Shown: positions 31,878 through 38,678 of the stretch, piece by piece | Layout of the letters: each line of letters opens with the position of its first letter | How positions within the stretch are numbered: the first letter of the stretch is position 1 | Origin: an uncultured Prevotellaceae bacterium | Lineage (GTDB): Bacteria; Bacteroidota; Bacteroidia; Bacteroidales; Bacteroidaceae | Assembly: GCA_947168045.1 (NCBI GenBank) | Contig: CAMVKN010000034.1 | Coordinates: 1-38,678 of the forward strand | Direction of reading: 5' to 3' | DNA: 38,678 nt | The notes under the pieces: generated by a model | Told to the model about the DNA's origin: nothing | The model's input: the letters and a program-made list of their open reading frames with translations, nothing else | The model's database searches: none | Program-made: the position numbers and the translations under genes

Positions 31878-33272
31878 ATGAAAAAACTGCTGATAGAAAC
31901 ATACGGATGCCAGATGAACGTGGCCGACTCAGAGGTGGTGGCCTCGGTAATGCAGATGGCTGGCTATGAGACGACAGACACCATTGACGATGCCGATGCC
32001 GTGTTCCTCAACACCTGTTCGGTGCGCGACAATGCCGAACAGAAAATCCTCCACCGGCTGGAGACTCTCGCCGCACTGCGCCGGGCAAGGTTGAAGGAGG
32101 AATCACCCTCCACCCTCCACCAGTCACCCTCCACCCTCCACCAGTCACCCTCCACCCTCCACCAGTCACCCTCCACCCTTATTATCGGCGTACTGGGCTG
32201 CATGGCTGAGCGCGTCAAGGACGACCTTCTATATAAGTATGGTGCCGACCTCGTGGCCGGGCCCGATGCCTATCTGTCGCTGCCTGACCTCATCGCACAG
32301 GCAGAGACGGGCCACAAGGCCATCAACATCGAGCTGAGCACCACAGAGACTTACCGCGACATCGTGCCGCAGCGCATTGGTCTGGGACAGCGCATCAGTG
32401 GCTTCGTCAGCATCATGCGCGGCTGCAACAACTTCTGCCACTACTGCATCGTGCCCTATACTCGTGGGCGCGAGCGCTCGCGCGACGTAGAGAGCATCCT
32501 GCGCGAGGTGCGTGACCTGCGTGACCGTGGCTTCAAGGAGGTGACGCTCTTGGGACAGAACGTGAACTCATATATGTGGAGGGTTGAAGGTACTTTTCCT
32601 CAGCTGCTCCGCCTTGTAGCCGAGACTGTCCCCGAGATGCGCATCCGTTTCACCACCAGCCATCCCAAGGACATGAGCGACGACACCCTCCGTGTCATCG
32701 CCGAGATGCCCAACATCTGCCATCATATCCACCTGCCTGTGCAGAGCGGCTCGGACCGCATCCTGAAGCTGATGAACCGTAAGTACACGCGTGAGTGGTA
32801 CATGGATCGCGTCGGTGCCATCCGCCGCATCATCCCTGACTGTAGCCTCTCGACTGACATCTTCGTGGGCTACCACAGCGAGACGGAGGAGGACCACCAG
32901 ATGAGTCTCTCGCTGATGCGCGAGGTGGGCTATGACTCGGCCTTCATGTTCAAGTACAGTGAACGCCCGGGCACCTATGCTTCGAAGCATCTGCCCGACG
33001 ATGTACCGGAGGAGGTGAAGCTGCGTCGTCTGAACGAGCTCATTGCCCTGCAGACTGAAATCTCAGCTCAGCAGAACAAGAAGGACGAGGGCCACGAGTT
33101 CGACGTGCTGGTGGAGGGCTTCTCCAAGCGCAGCCGTGAACAGCTCTGCGGTCGCACGGGGCAGAACAAGATGGTGGTGTTCCCGAAGGGCAGCCACCAC
33201 ATCGGCCAGACCGTCCGTGTCCGCATCGTCGGCAGCACCAGTGCCACCCTGCTGGGCGAAGCCGTCGAGTAG
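31878..33272 (+). CDS. miaB: tRNA-2-methylthio-N6-isopentenyladenosine synthase
   Basis: MiaB uses two [4Fe-4S] clusters and radical SAM chemistry to add a methylthio group to i6A37 of tRNAs that read UNN codons. The auxiliary-cluster cysteines are Cys11 (TYGCQMN), Cys47 (NTCSVRDNAE) and Cys108 (GVLGCMAERV). The radical-SAM triad is Cys183-187-190 (RGCNNFCHYC), followed by a TRAM domain at the C-terminus. Length is 464 residues. It carries an in-frame insertion at residues 76-101 (three SPSTLHQ repeats and SPSTL) between the N-terminal helix and the IIGVLGC strand, where relatives have a short loop. It starts four bases after the acidic membrane protein. Confidence 0.96.
   Translation: MKKLLIETYGCQMNVADSEVVASVMQMAGYETTDTIDDADAVFLNTCSVRDNAEQKILHRLETLAALRRARLKEESPSTLHQSPSTLHQSPSTLHQSPSTLIIGVLGCMAERVKDDLLYKYGADLVAGPDAYLSLPDLIAQAETGHKAINIELSTTETYRDIVPQRIGLGQRISGFVSIMRGCNNFCHYCIVPYTRGRERSRDVESILREVRDLRDRGFKEVTLLGQNVNSYMWRVEGTFPQLLRLVAETVPEMRIRFTTSHPKDMSDDTLRVIAEMPNICHHIHLPVQSGSDRILKLMNRKYTREWYMDRVGAIRRIIPDCSLSTDIFVGYHSETEEDHQMSLSLMREVGYDSAFMFKYSERPGTYASKHLPDDVPEEVKLRRLNELIALQTEISAQQNKKDEGHEFDVLVEGFSKRSREQLCGRTGQNKMVVFPKGSHHIGQTVRVRIVGSTSATLLGEAVE
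32103..32180 (+). repeat. 21-bp minisatellite inside miaB
   Basis: Three perfect or near-perfect 21-base units (TCACCCTCCACCCTCCACCAG) and a partial fourth are inserted in frame, coding SPSTLHQ. Twenty-one bases keeps the frame for any copy number. A looser match to the reverse strand of the unit (TGGAGGGTTGAAGGT) occurs at 32577-32591 in the same gene, where it codes WRVEG. Confidence 0.9.
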
Positions 33273-33347
33273 GGGAGGTGGGGAGAGAAGACAACCCGTG
33301 CAGAACCGTGGTAGGAAATATACCGAGGAGTAGGCCTCCAGCCCGGC

Positions 33348-33557
33348 TCACCAGTCCTGCTCCTCGTCCTCCTCGTCCCAGTCGCTGTGGCGACGGCGGC
33401 GGCGAGCTGCCGGTACCAATCCTCCTTCTGCGTCTAAACCGCCGTAGTTTATTTCCTCTCCCTCGAATCTGCCCTTGACACCCTTCGAGGCACATACAAA
33501 CTGGGTTGCTGCTATGATGGCCATCGTCATGGATGGCTGAATGTATGTCTTCTTCAT
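33348..33557 (-). CDS. Small hypothetical protein of the MKKTYIQPS type
   Basis: The ATG at 33557 gives 69 residues beginning MKKTYIQPSMTMAIIAATQF, an opening shared by many short Prevotella/Bacteroides proteins of unknown role that lie next to surface-protein genes. A hydrophobic stretch (MTMAIIAATQFVC, about 10-22) could be a weak targeting or membrane segment. The C-terminus is strongly charged, with five consecutive arginines then an acidic Asp/Glu run ending in Trp. It starts 30 bases after the end of the BspA-like remnant upstream and may once have been cotranscribed with it. The 75 bases between it and miaB hold nothing obvious. Confidence 0.6.
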   Translation of the reverse strand: MKKTYIQPSMTMAIIAATQFVCASKGVKGRFEGEEINYGGLDAEGGLVPAARRRRRHSDWDEEDEEQDW

Positions 33558-33587
33558 TGTCATTTCTCCTTTTAGCAAATCGTTCAA

Positions 33588-34084
33588 CTATCTTACTAAC
33601 TCCTTCTTCCCGTTGCGTATGTACAGCCCCTTCTTCATTATGGAGCCAGATGTGTGCACGCGTCGGCCCTGCAGGTCATAGTAACGGTCGTCGGTTGTCG
33701 TTACACGGTTGTTGTCACGGATACCAGTTTCCTCTTTGTCGGTAATGTTGAAGCCGATACGGGCACTTGCATTCTCCACTTCGGTTAGCACGTCGTTCAG
33801 GTCGAAGTAACAGCGGAAGGCCTTCATCTTCGTCTCGCCAACTGAGTACCAGAACTTGTTGCCACTCAAGAACAGGCAGAACTCTGGCACCTCCTTTAAG
33901 TTCTGGTAGTTGCCGACGAAGTACGACCTGCTCCCCGTACCACAACAGTCGTTAAATTATTACAATCGGAAAAAGAATTTTCAACGAAATACGTTACGCT
34001 ACTTGGGATAATGACTGTGGTTAAACCACCGCACGCCCAGAACGCATCACCAGCTCCATCATCTTTAATACATAAATATATTAA
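33588..34084 (-). pseudogene. BspA-like leucine-rich repeat protein remnant
   Basis: Two frames hold parts of one surface protein. The first (34084-33896) reads AFWACGGLTTVIIPSSVTYF and SFSDCNNLTTVVV, which are BspA-type LRR_5 repeats, then stops. The second, shifted by one, opens near 33920 and continues YFVGNYQNLKEVPEFCLFLS, KMKAFRCYFDLNDVL and finally YYDLQGRRV, IMKKGLYIRNGKKELVR. This is the C-terminal region typical of Prevotella secreted surface proteins, and the end resembles a sorting-type tail. The N-terminus with its signal peptide and most repeats are missing, and a frameshift lies at about 33900-33950. It is a decayed adhesin-like gene. Confidence 0.7.
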
Positions 34085-34292
34085 TTATTGATATTCAGCT
34101 AATTATGTTTTAAACGGTAGGAAAGTGGATTGACGGCTTTGGAATATGTAAAAACGGGAGCAGATTTAACATTTTTAACCTTCTATAATGGGACGCGATT
34201 ATTTTTCAATTCCTTTGATTATCATATTAAGAGAATAGTTGTTGTCATTATTTCGAGGCTATAAACTATTGGTAGTCACTACTCTTAACAAA
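34085..34292. other. A+T-rich non-coding spacer
   Basis: No gene, repeat or convincing promoter was found here. With 34331-34375 it separates the BspA-like debris from the glycanase operon. Confidence 0.5.
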
Positions 34293-34330
34293 GTGCCACC
34301 ATTTGAACTTATCCAGTCAAATGGTGGCAC
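34293..34330 (-). terminator. 14-bp perfect hairpin after the GH97 operon
   Basis: GTGCCACCATTTGA (34293-34306) and TCAAATGGTGGCAC (34317-34330) are exact reverse complements around a ten-base loop. On the minus strand it is followed by TTTGTTAAG. A small CCGATTTCGG hairpin (34331-34340) abuts it. It most likely ends transcription of the GH5-GH43-GH97 operon about 45 bases past the SGNH remnant, although the T run is short. Confidence 0.65.
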
Positions 34331-34375
34331 CCGATTTCGGTTTTACCTTCAAGGCAATTCCACATTGCTGATGAC

Positions 34376-34501
34376 CTAGTCGACTATCTGCTGTATGCCT
34401 TTAATGGAAGGATGGACGGAGATTATGTCGATGTCTTTTAATTCGATAAGATAGTCTTTATATGTGGAGTACGAGTCGCTCAGAATGGACGCCGCCTTCA
34501 T
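34376..34501 (-). pseudogene. Probable SGNH/GDSL hydrolase remnant
   Basis: A 41-residue frame starts MKAASILSDSYSTYKDYL, close to the block I opening of SGNH hydrolases (xLGDSxSTF). It ends ISVHPSIKGIQQIVD, close to the closing block V (xxHPSxxGxxxI) with its catalytic Asp/His region. About 150 or more residues in between are absent, consistent with an internal in-frame deletion. It begins nine bases after the GH97 stop, where an esterase would fit a glycan operon. The call rests on two short motifs. Confidence 0.45.
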
Positions 34502-34510
34502 CCTTTTGTC

Positions 34511-36460
34511 CTATTCAGTCAGGACGATGCCGCCGTTAGGTTGGATGGTGACCTTGGCGCGCCCCTGCTTATCGACCTTTAACGTGGTCTTGGTGGGCTG
34601 TCCCTGCTTATCATCCACAAGGTAGTCCAGCGTCTTGCCTGCCAGCATGGACAGTTCGAGCGTCAACTTCAACGGCTCCTTCTGTGCGTTCAGTCCACCG
34701 ATGTACCACTGGTCTCCGTGGCGACGGGCCAGCACCACGTACTTCCCGGGGAATCCGTCGATGAAGCGGGTTTCGTCCCATGTGGAGGGCAGGGAGCGAA
34801 GGAAGTCGAGCTCAAACTGCGGCACCTCCGTCAGATTATTCGGACAAAGGGCGGCACACTGAATGTAGCTCTGGTTGGTGATGCCCGAGGCCAGTTCGAA
34901 GATGTCGGTGGTCTTGCGCGTATGACGGCTCTTGTTGTCGCGGCTCAGGTGGCGGTTCAGAATGACGCCCCCCCAGTCCATCGTGGCCACTGCATTGCGG
35001 CAGAAAGGGTGCATGCAGAGGTCGAAGGCCTCGCGCTCGGCATCAGGTTCGGTGAAATAGACATTCTCGCTGGCCATCACGGCCTCGCTCGACACATAGT
35101 TGGGGTACATGCGTTCCCAGCCACGCGGCAGGGTGCAGCCGTGGAAGATGACCTGCAGTCCATAGCGGTTGGCATCGCAGAGGATGTCCTCGTAGAGCCC
35201 AATCGTCTCCTGCTTATCACCGCCGAAGAAGTCCACCTTGATGCCCTTCACGCCGATGCTCTTCAGCCACTTCATCTCCCGCTCACGGGCGATGGCCGTA
35301 TTCATGCAGTTGCGCGGTGTCTGTGGCGCATCGTTCCAGAAGCCGTTGCTGCTATACCACAGTAGCAGGTCAACACCCTTCTGGTTGGCGTAGCGCACGA
35401 GTTCGGGCATGCGGTCACGGCCTATTTGCGTGTCCCACCAGTTGTCCACGAGACAGTATTCAAAGCCCAGTGTGGCGGCGAGGTCGATGAACTGAATTTG
35501 GTCGTCCCAGTTGACTGATTCATCCTGCCAGACCAGCCAGCTCCACGTGTAGCGGCCGGGCTTGTAGTCGGTGCTCGCCTCGAAGCGCTGCTCCACGAGG
35601 TCGTAGGCCGTGGTCGATTCCACGAGCGTCTTCAGCGGACCGATGGTGATGGTGCGCCACGGCGTGGTGAAAGGCAACTGACAGCCTACGAAGGCCGAGC
35701 CGAAACCACCATTCTCCTGCTCGTCGGGGAAGGCAATGGTGTAGCCCTTGCCCGCCTCATAGTCGGAGAGGTGCGTGCCACAGTAGGCTCCCGTCGTACC
35801 CGTCTCGCTGACGAGCACCCACCTGTCGCCCTGGCGGAACATGCAGGGGAACGAGTAGCCGTGGTCGAACTGCGACTTCACCGCCATCGGTGCGTCGGGC
35901 GTATAGACCTCCTCGTAACTTGGTCGTGCATGTGCCCAGAGGATGCCCGGCGCAGCCATCGGACAGAGGTAGGTCGTGGTATTGTCTGGGAAGTTGAAAC
36001 TGCTGGCCTCGCCGTATATCAGCGTCCTGTTCAGGTCGGCCTCGCGCTCCGGATGCTCCACCGCGATGCTATAGCGGAAGGCCACGTCATTGTCCGACAC
36101 GCGGAACGTCACCTCCAGCACCCGCTTCTCGTCGTTCTTCAGCGTCGCCGTTATCTCATTGGCCACGTAGTCGCTATGGCTGGCCTTCGTCTTCTGCATG
36201 TCATAGTGCGCTTCCACACGGTTCTCCTTCGTGTCCGTCAGCGTCAGCCCCTGCGTCAGGTCGCCGAGGCTCGTCCGCAGTCCCAGTGCCGACTCACGGA
36301 GTACGGTCTCTCCGTTGAGTGCGACACCATACGTCAGTCGTCCGTCGTTGTTACTCACCGTCACCACCAGCGCCCCGTTCGGCGACTTCACGGTGACATC
36401 TTTGGCCTGACCGCATGTAGCAATTGCCAGTATCATCAAAAGAATATTCTTTCTCATCAT
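34511..36460 (-). CDS. GH97 glycoside hydrolase, retaining type (alpha-galactosidase-like)
   Basis: The 649-residue exported enzyme has the three GH97 parts: an N-terminal super-sandwich (about 20-275), a TIM barrel (about 285-560) and a C-terminal beta domain. In the barrel GIKVDFFGGDKQ places Asp410 where the retaining GH97b enzymes keep their nucleophile; inverting SusB-type enzymes lack it. SSEAV (Glu459) fits the acid/base. WLVWQDESVNWDD and NWWD line the sugar site. A retaining mechanism suggests alpha-galactosidase, or a related alpha-glycosidase, rather than SusB-like alpha-glucosidase. The signal peptide is MMRKNILLMILAIATCGQAK. It starts three bases after the GH43 stop. Confidence 0.9.
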   Translation of the reverse strand: MMRKNILLMILAIATCGQAKDVTVKSPNGALVVTVSNNDGRLTYGVALNGETVLRESALGLRTSLGDLTQGLTLTDTKENRVEAHYDMQKTKASHSDYVANEITATLKNDEKRVLEVTFRVSDNDVAFRYSIAVEHPEREADLNRTLIYGEASSFNFPDNTTTYLCPMAAPGILWAHARPSYEEVYTPDAPMAVKSQFDHGYSFPCMFRQGDRWVLVSETGTTGAYCGTHLSDYEAGKGYTIAFPDEQENGGFGSAFVGCQLPFTTPWRTITIGPLKTLVESTTAYDLVEQRFEASTDYKPGRYTWSWLVWQDESVNWDDQIQFIDLAATLGFEYCLVDNWWDTQIGRDRMPELVRYANQKGVDLLLWYSSNGFWNDAPQTPRNCMNTAIAREREMKWLKSIGVKGIKVDFFGGDKQETIGLYEDILCDANRYGLQVIFHGCTLPRGWERMYPNYVSSEAVMASENVYFTEPDAEREAFDLCMHPFCRNAVATMDWGGVILNRHLSRDNKSRHTRKTTDIFELASGITNQSYIQCAALCPNNLTEVPQFELDFLRSLPSTWDETRFIDGFPGKYVVLARRHGDQWYIGGLNAQKEPLKLTLELSMLAGKTLDYLVDDKQGQPTKTTLKVDKQGRAKVTIQPNGGIVLTE

Positions 36461-36463
36461 ATA

Positions 36464-38077
36464 CTAATTTACGGGATGGTAGTTGAAGGAATAGAAATCT
36501 GCCTGGGGCTTGGCGGCGCCGGTAGCCGACTGGCAGAAGAGGGCGAGGATGATGCCCGTGAAGCCGCCTGCGGTCTCGCTGCTCAGGTAGCGAGTGTCGG
36601 CCACGCCCACCTCGGTGAAGGTCTTGCCATCCTCGGAGTAGGAGAAACGATAATGGTCGCGACTGCCCGTGACACGCAGGTAGGGCTTACTGCCCTTCAG
36701 CGGAATCTCCTTCGCCACATGGTGGATGCTGCTCAGCCAATATTCCACGACGAGCGTGTTCTTTCCATCGGTCTCTCGGCGCAGAGCGATGTCGTAGTGG
36801 GCAAAGAGGTCCATAAACACGCTCAGTCCGGCCATGTCGCCTGTATTTCCCTCTGAGAGTTTTAGTTGTGTTGTGGTTTCAAAGTTGATATGCTGTTGGC
36901 GACGGCCAATGAACGTGGGCAGGTCTTTGCTGTTCAGTGTGGCCGAGGTGCCGGTCAGTCGTAGAGCGTTGGAGGTCAGTTGGTAGTTTTCCATGAGCGG
37001 ATTGCGCAGATAGACCCATTCGTAGCCGAGCGGTTGCTTGCTGCTGAAGTGGACGTCAGTGGTGAAGTCCTTCTGTGGAGCAGGCTTCACAGGCAGGTCA
37101 GCCGTCATGTCAAGTGCGATGGTGCCGTTGCCGTTCACCACGGGCCATGCATTTGTGTCCCACCGTACGGGAGCCAGATAAGTCTCGCGACCTGTCAGGT
37201 GATTCATCGCCGTCTGAGGGCGGAAGGCCAGACAGACCATCCACCAGGAGCCGTCGGGGGCATCCACCAAGTCAGCATGCCCGGTGCCTTGAATGGGGCT
37301 GTTCTCGCCCAATTGGTTGCAATGCGTCAGGATGGGGTTGGCGGGATTGCCAATGTAAGGCCCGTCAATGTTGGGGGAGCGGGCAATGGTAATCATGTGG
37401 GCATGCTCCGTACCGCCCTCGGAGATGAGCAGGTAGTAGTAGTTGTCCTTCTTGTAGATATGCGGTCCCTCAGGATAGCGTCCGCCTGTGCCATTCCAGA
37501 TGCGGCGCGAGGGTGTGAGCGTCTTGCCCGTCTTAGGATTGATCTCGCAGAGCCAGATGCCACCATCGGGATTGCTCACCATGTAGCAGTGGCCGTCCTC
37601 GAAGTATAACGACGGGTCGATGCCGCCCTGTTCCAGCCATACGGGGTCAGACCACTCACCTCGGGGATTGTCCGTATAGACCAAGAAATTGCCGCCGTTG
37701 GTGGTGTTGGTGGTAATCATGTAGAACATGCCGTCATTGTAGCGGATGGTGGGGGCATAGATGCCGCCCCACGAGAGTGTCCCTTTCAAATCCACCTGAC
37801 TCTTGCGACTAAGGCAATGGCCTATCTGCTCCCAGTTCACGAGGTCGCGGCTGTGCCACAGGGGAACGCCGGGAAAGTAGTCGAAGGTGCTGTTCACCAG
37901 ATAGTAGTCGCTATCAACACGGCAGATGCTCGGGTCGGGATAGAAGCCCGGAATGACGGGATTGCGGTAGTGGTCGGTGGCATTAGCACTCCCCCAGGAG
38001 AGTGCTAATGCAAAGAGGATGATGACGGAGACAATGCCTCCGTTTACGGGACAAGGCTTAACAATACTTCTTCTCAT
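36464..38077 (-). CDS. GH43 glycoside hydrolase (subfamily 12-like)
   Basis: The 537-residue enzyme has a signal peptide (cleavage near SANA-TDHY) and a five-bladed propeller with the GH43 triad: base Asp48 (GFYPDPSI), Asp154 (GGIDPSLYF) and acid Glu203 (GRYPEGPHIY). A C-terminal beta-sandwich (about 345-537, with GFTGIILALFCQS) is typical of the alpha-L-arabinofuranosidase/beta-xylosidase group that includes xyloglucan-locus GH43 enzymes. It probably removes arabinose or xylose side chains in the periplasm; the substrate is inferred. The mRNA region for the signal peptide forms a perfect hairpin (37980-38011). It is 11 bases after a GH5 gene and three before GH97, so the three are one operon. 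Confidence 0.9.
   Translation of the reverse strand: MRRSIVKPCPVNGGIVSVIILFALALSWGSANATDHYRNPVIPGFYPDPSICRVDSDYYLVNSTFDYFPGVPLWHSRDLVNWEQIGHCLSRKSQVDLKGTLSWGGIYAPTIRYNDGMFYMITTNTTNGGNFLVYTDNPRGEWSDPVWLEQGGIDPSLYFEDGHCYMVSNPDGGIWLCEINPKTGKTLTPSRRIWNGTGGRYPEGPHIYKKDNYYYLLISEGGTEHAHMITIARSPNIDGPYIGNPANPILTHCNQLGENSPIQGTGHADLVDAPDGSWWMVCLAFRPQTAMNHLTGRETYLAPVRWDTNAWPVVNGNGTIALDMTADLPVKPAPQKDFTTDVHFSSKQPLGYEWVYLRNPLMENYQLTSNALRLTGTSATLNSKDLPTFIGRRQQHINFETTTQLKLSEGNTGDMAGLSVFMDLFAHYDIALRRETDGKNTLVVEYWLSSIHHVAKEIPLKGSKPYLRVTGSRDHYRFSYSEDGKTFTEVGVADTRYLSSETAGGFTGIILALFCQSATGAAKPQADFYSFNYHPVN
37980..38011 (-). other. 12-bp perfect hairpin in the GH43 signal-peptide codons
   Basis: GCATTAGCACTC (37980-37991) and GAGTGCTAATGC (38000-38011) are exact reverse complements with an eight-base loop, in the codons for the hydrophobic core and cleavage region of the signal peptide. 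It could slow translation, or it could be chance. Confidence 0.6.
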
Positions 38078-38088
38078 ACGCGCTACGG

Positions 38089-38678
38089 TTAATAGTCTTT
38101 CGCCTTCAGCAGGGCATTCATCAATGTCGGATAAGTAGGCTGGAAAGTGGTGCGGCTGATAATCTCGTTCCAGTAGAACAAGGAGATGTTAGCCTTCTGG
38201 CGGCAGTAGGTCACCATGAACTCGGCATACTTGGCACGTTCCTCCTCGGCAATCTTGTCGTTAGCGGCAAACTCTCCGATGATGATGGGCACATGGTTGG
38301 TATTGTAATAGTCTATCAAGATGTCCAATTCAGCAGCCAGTTCGTTCTGGTAGGCCTCCGTCCATACTGGCAGTTCTTCACCGTCTTTCAGTTCCTTAGT
38401 CATTCTACAGAAGTCGGCAGGGTCATAGTTGTGTACCTGCACCATGAGGTGTTCTGGTATCTGGTCAGTGGGAATGACGAAGGGGTCGAGCATCTCATGC
38501 GAACCGTTGGCAGCGTAGGTGTTGACGATAAGGTTGCGGTGCTGGTTGTTCTCGCCAAGACTGCGTATGGTGTTGACGAAGGTCTGTGCCAGTCGGTTGA
38601 CTGCGATGAAGGCATCACCTTCGGCATTCACCCATTGCTTGTTCTCGTCGAGAATCTCGTTGTAGCTCTCAAACATCA
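38089..38678 (-). CDS. GH5 glycoside hydrolase, C-terminal part (cut by window edge)
   Basis: The frame is open to the right edge of the window and only the last 196 or so codons are present. The visible part starts with MFESYNEI, matching the GH5 acid/base motif (LMFEGFNE). It continues with VQVHNYDP, the nucleophile region IIIGEFAAND, and a closing SLFYWNE that lines the active site. It is a cellulase-type GH5 distinct from the BACON-GH5 at 18597-20348. It precedes GH43 by 11 bases in the same direction, so it belongs to the GH5-GH43-GH97 operon, whose promoter lies outside the window. Confidence 0.88.
   Translation of the reverse strand, partial: MFESYNEILDENKQWVNAEGDAFIAVNRLAQTFVNTIRSLGENNQHRNLIVNTYAANGSHEMLDPFVIPTDQIPEHLMVQVHNYDPADFCRMTKELKDGEELPVWTEAYQNELAAELDILIDYYNTNHVPIIIGEFAANDKIAEEERAKYAEFMVTYCRQKANISLFYWNEIISRTTFQPTYPTLMNALLKAKDY

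Noticed and set aside
31964..32218. 84-residue minus-strand frame with repeated RVEGDWW
   Set aside because: It is the antisense reading of the miaB minisatellite and lies wholly inside miaB.

Overview
The window comes from a Bacteroidota genome, most likely the Prevotella/Segatella group. The signs are a SusC/SusD glycan-uptake operon, BACON-domain glycanase, PorT-family barrel, DUF4294 protein, BspA-type leucine-rich repeat debris, short genes opening MKKTYIQPS, and many promoters of the Bacteroidota -7 type (TAnnTTTG) with no Shine-Dalgarno sites. The glycan operon and housekeeping blocks look clearly richer in G+C than the first 11 kb.

Region 1 (1-2.6 kb) is a decay zone: an IS982-family transposase cut off after about 130 residues, a second inverted copy of the same IS end at 1504-1601 that truncates a NUDIX gene, a structured repeat block (641-1066) with 42-bp palindromic tandem repeats, and fragments of a RecG-like/AlbA_2-family protein and of a RecQ helicase.

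Region 2 (2.6-11.6 kb) is a complete type I restriction-modification operon on the minus strand (hsdM, hsdS, an AlbA_2-type ATP-binding gene, hsdR). It is preceded by a broken XRE-type regulator and followed, beyond a small orphan gene, by tRNA-Asn(GTT). It looks like a defence island between IS debris and a tRNA gene.

Region 3 (11.7-18.3 kb) is chromosomal backbone: a DUF4294 protein; a translationally coupled minus-strand operon of an Lrp/AsnC regulator, a fusion of a class I amidotransferase-type gamma-glutamyl hydrolase with an M19 dipeptidase, and an M28/glutaminyl-cyclase-like lipoprotein; and an operon of three FKBP prolyl isomerases predicted for cytoplasm, lipoprotein and periplasm.

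Region 4 (18.4-29.9 kb) is a polysaccharide utilisation locus: susC, susD, two surface glycan-binding lipoproteins sharing modules, and a 2xBACON-GH5 lipoprotein. No regulator is present. Beta-glucan, xyloglucan or glucomannan are plausible substrates.

Region 5 (30-33.3 kb) holds a 2[4Fe-4S] ferredoxin and a plus-strand run of a PorT-family barrel, a single-pass acidic membrane protein and miaB. miaB carries an unusual in-frame 21-bp minisatellite.

Region 6 (33.3-38.7 kb) has a small Prevotella-type gene, BspA-like debris and a second glycanase operon on the minus strand: GH5 (cut by the window edge), GH43, GH97 and an apparent SGNH-hydrolase remnant. No wholly new system could be proved. 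The best leads are the coupled peptide-processing operon with its fusion enzyme, the structured repeat block, the AlbA_2 gene inside the restriction operon with its decayed relative, the shared C-terminal modules of the glycan-binding proteins, and the miaB repeat insertion.
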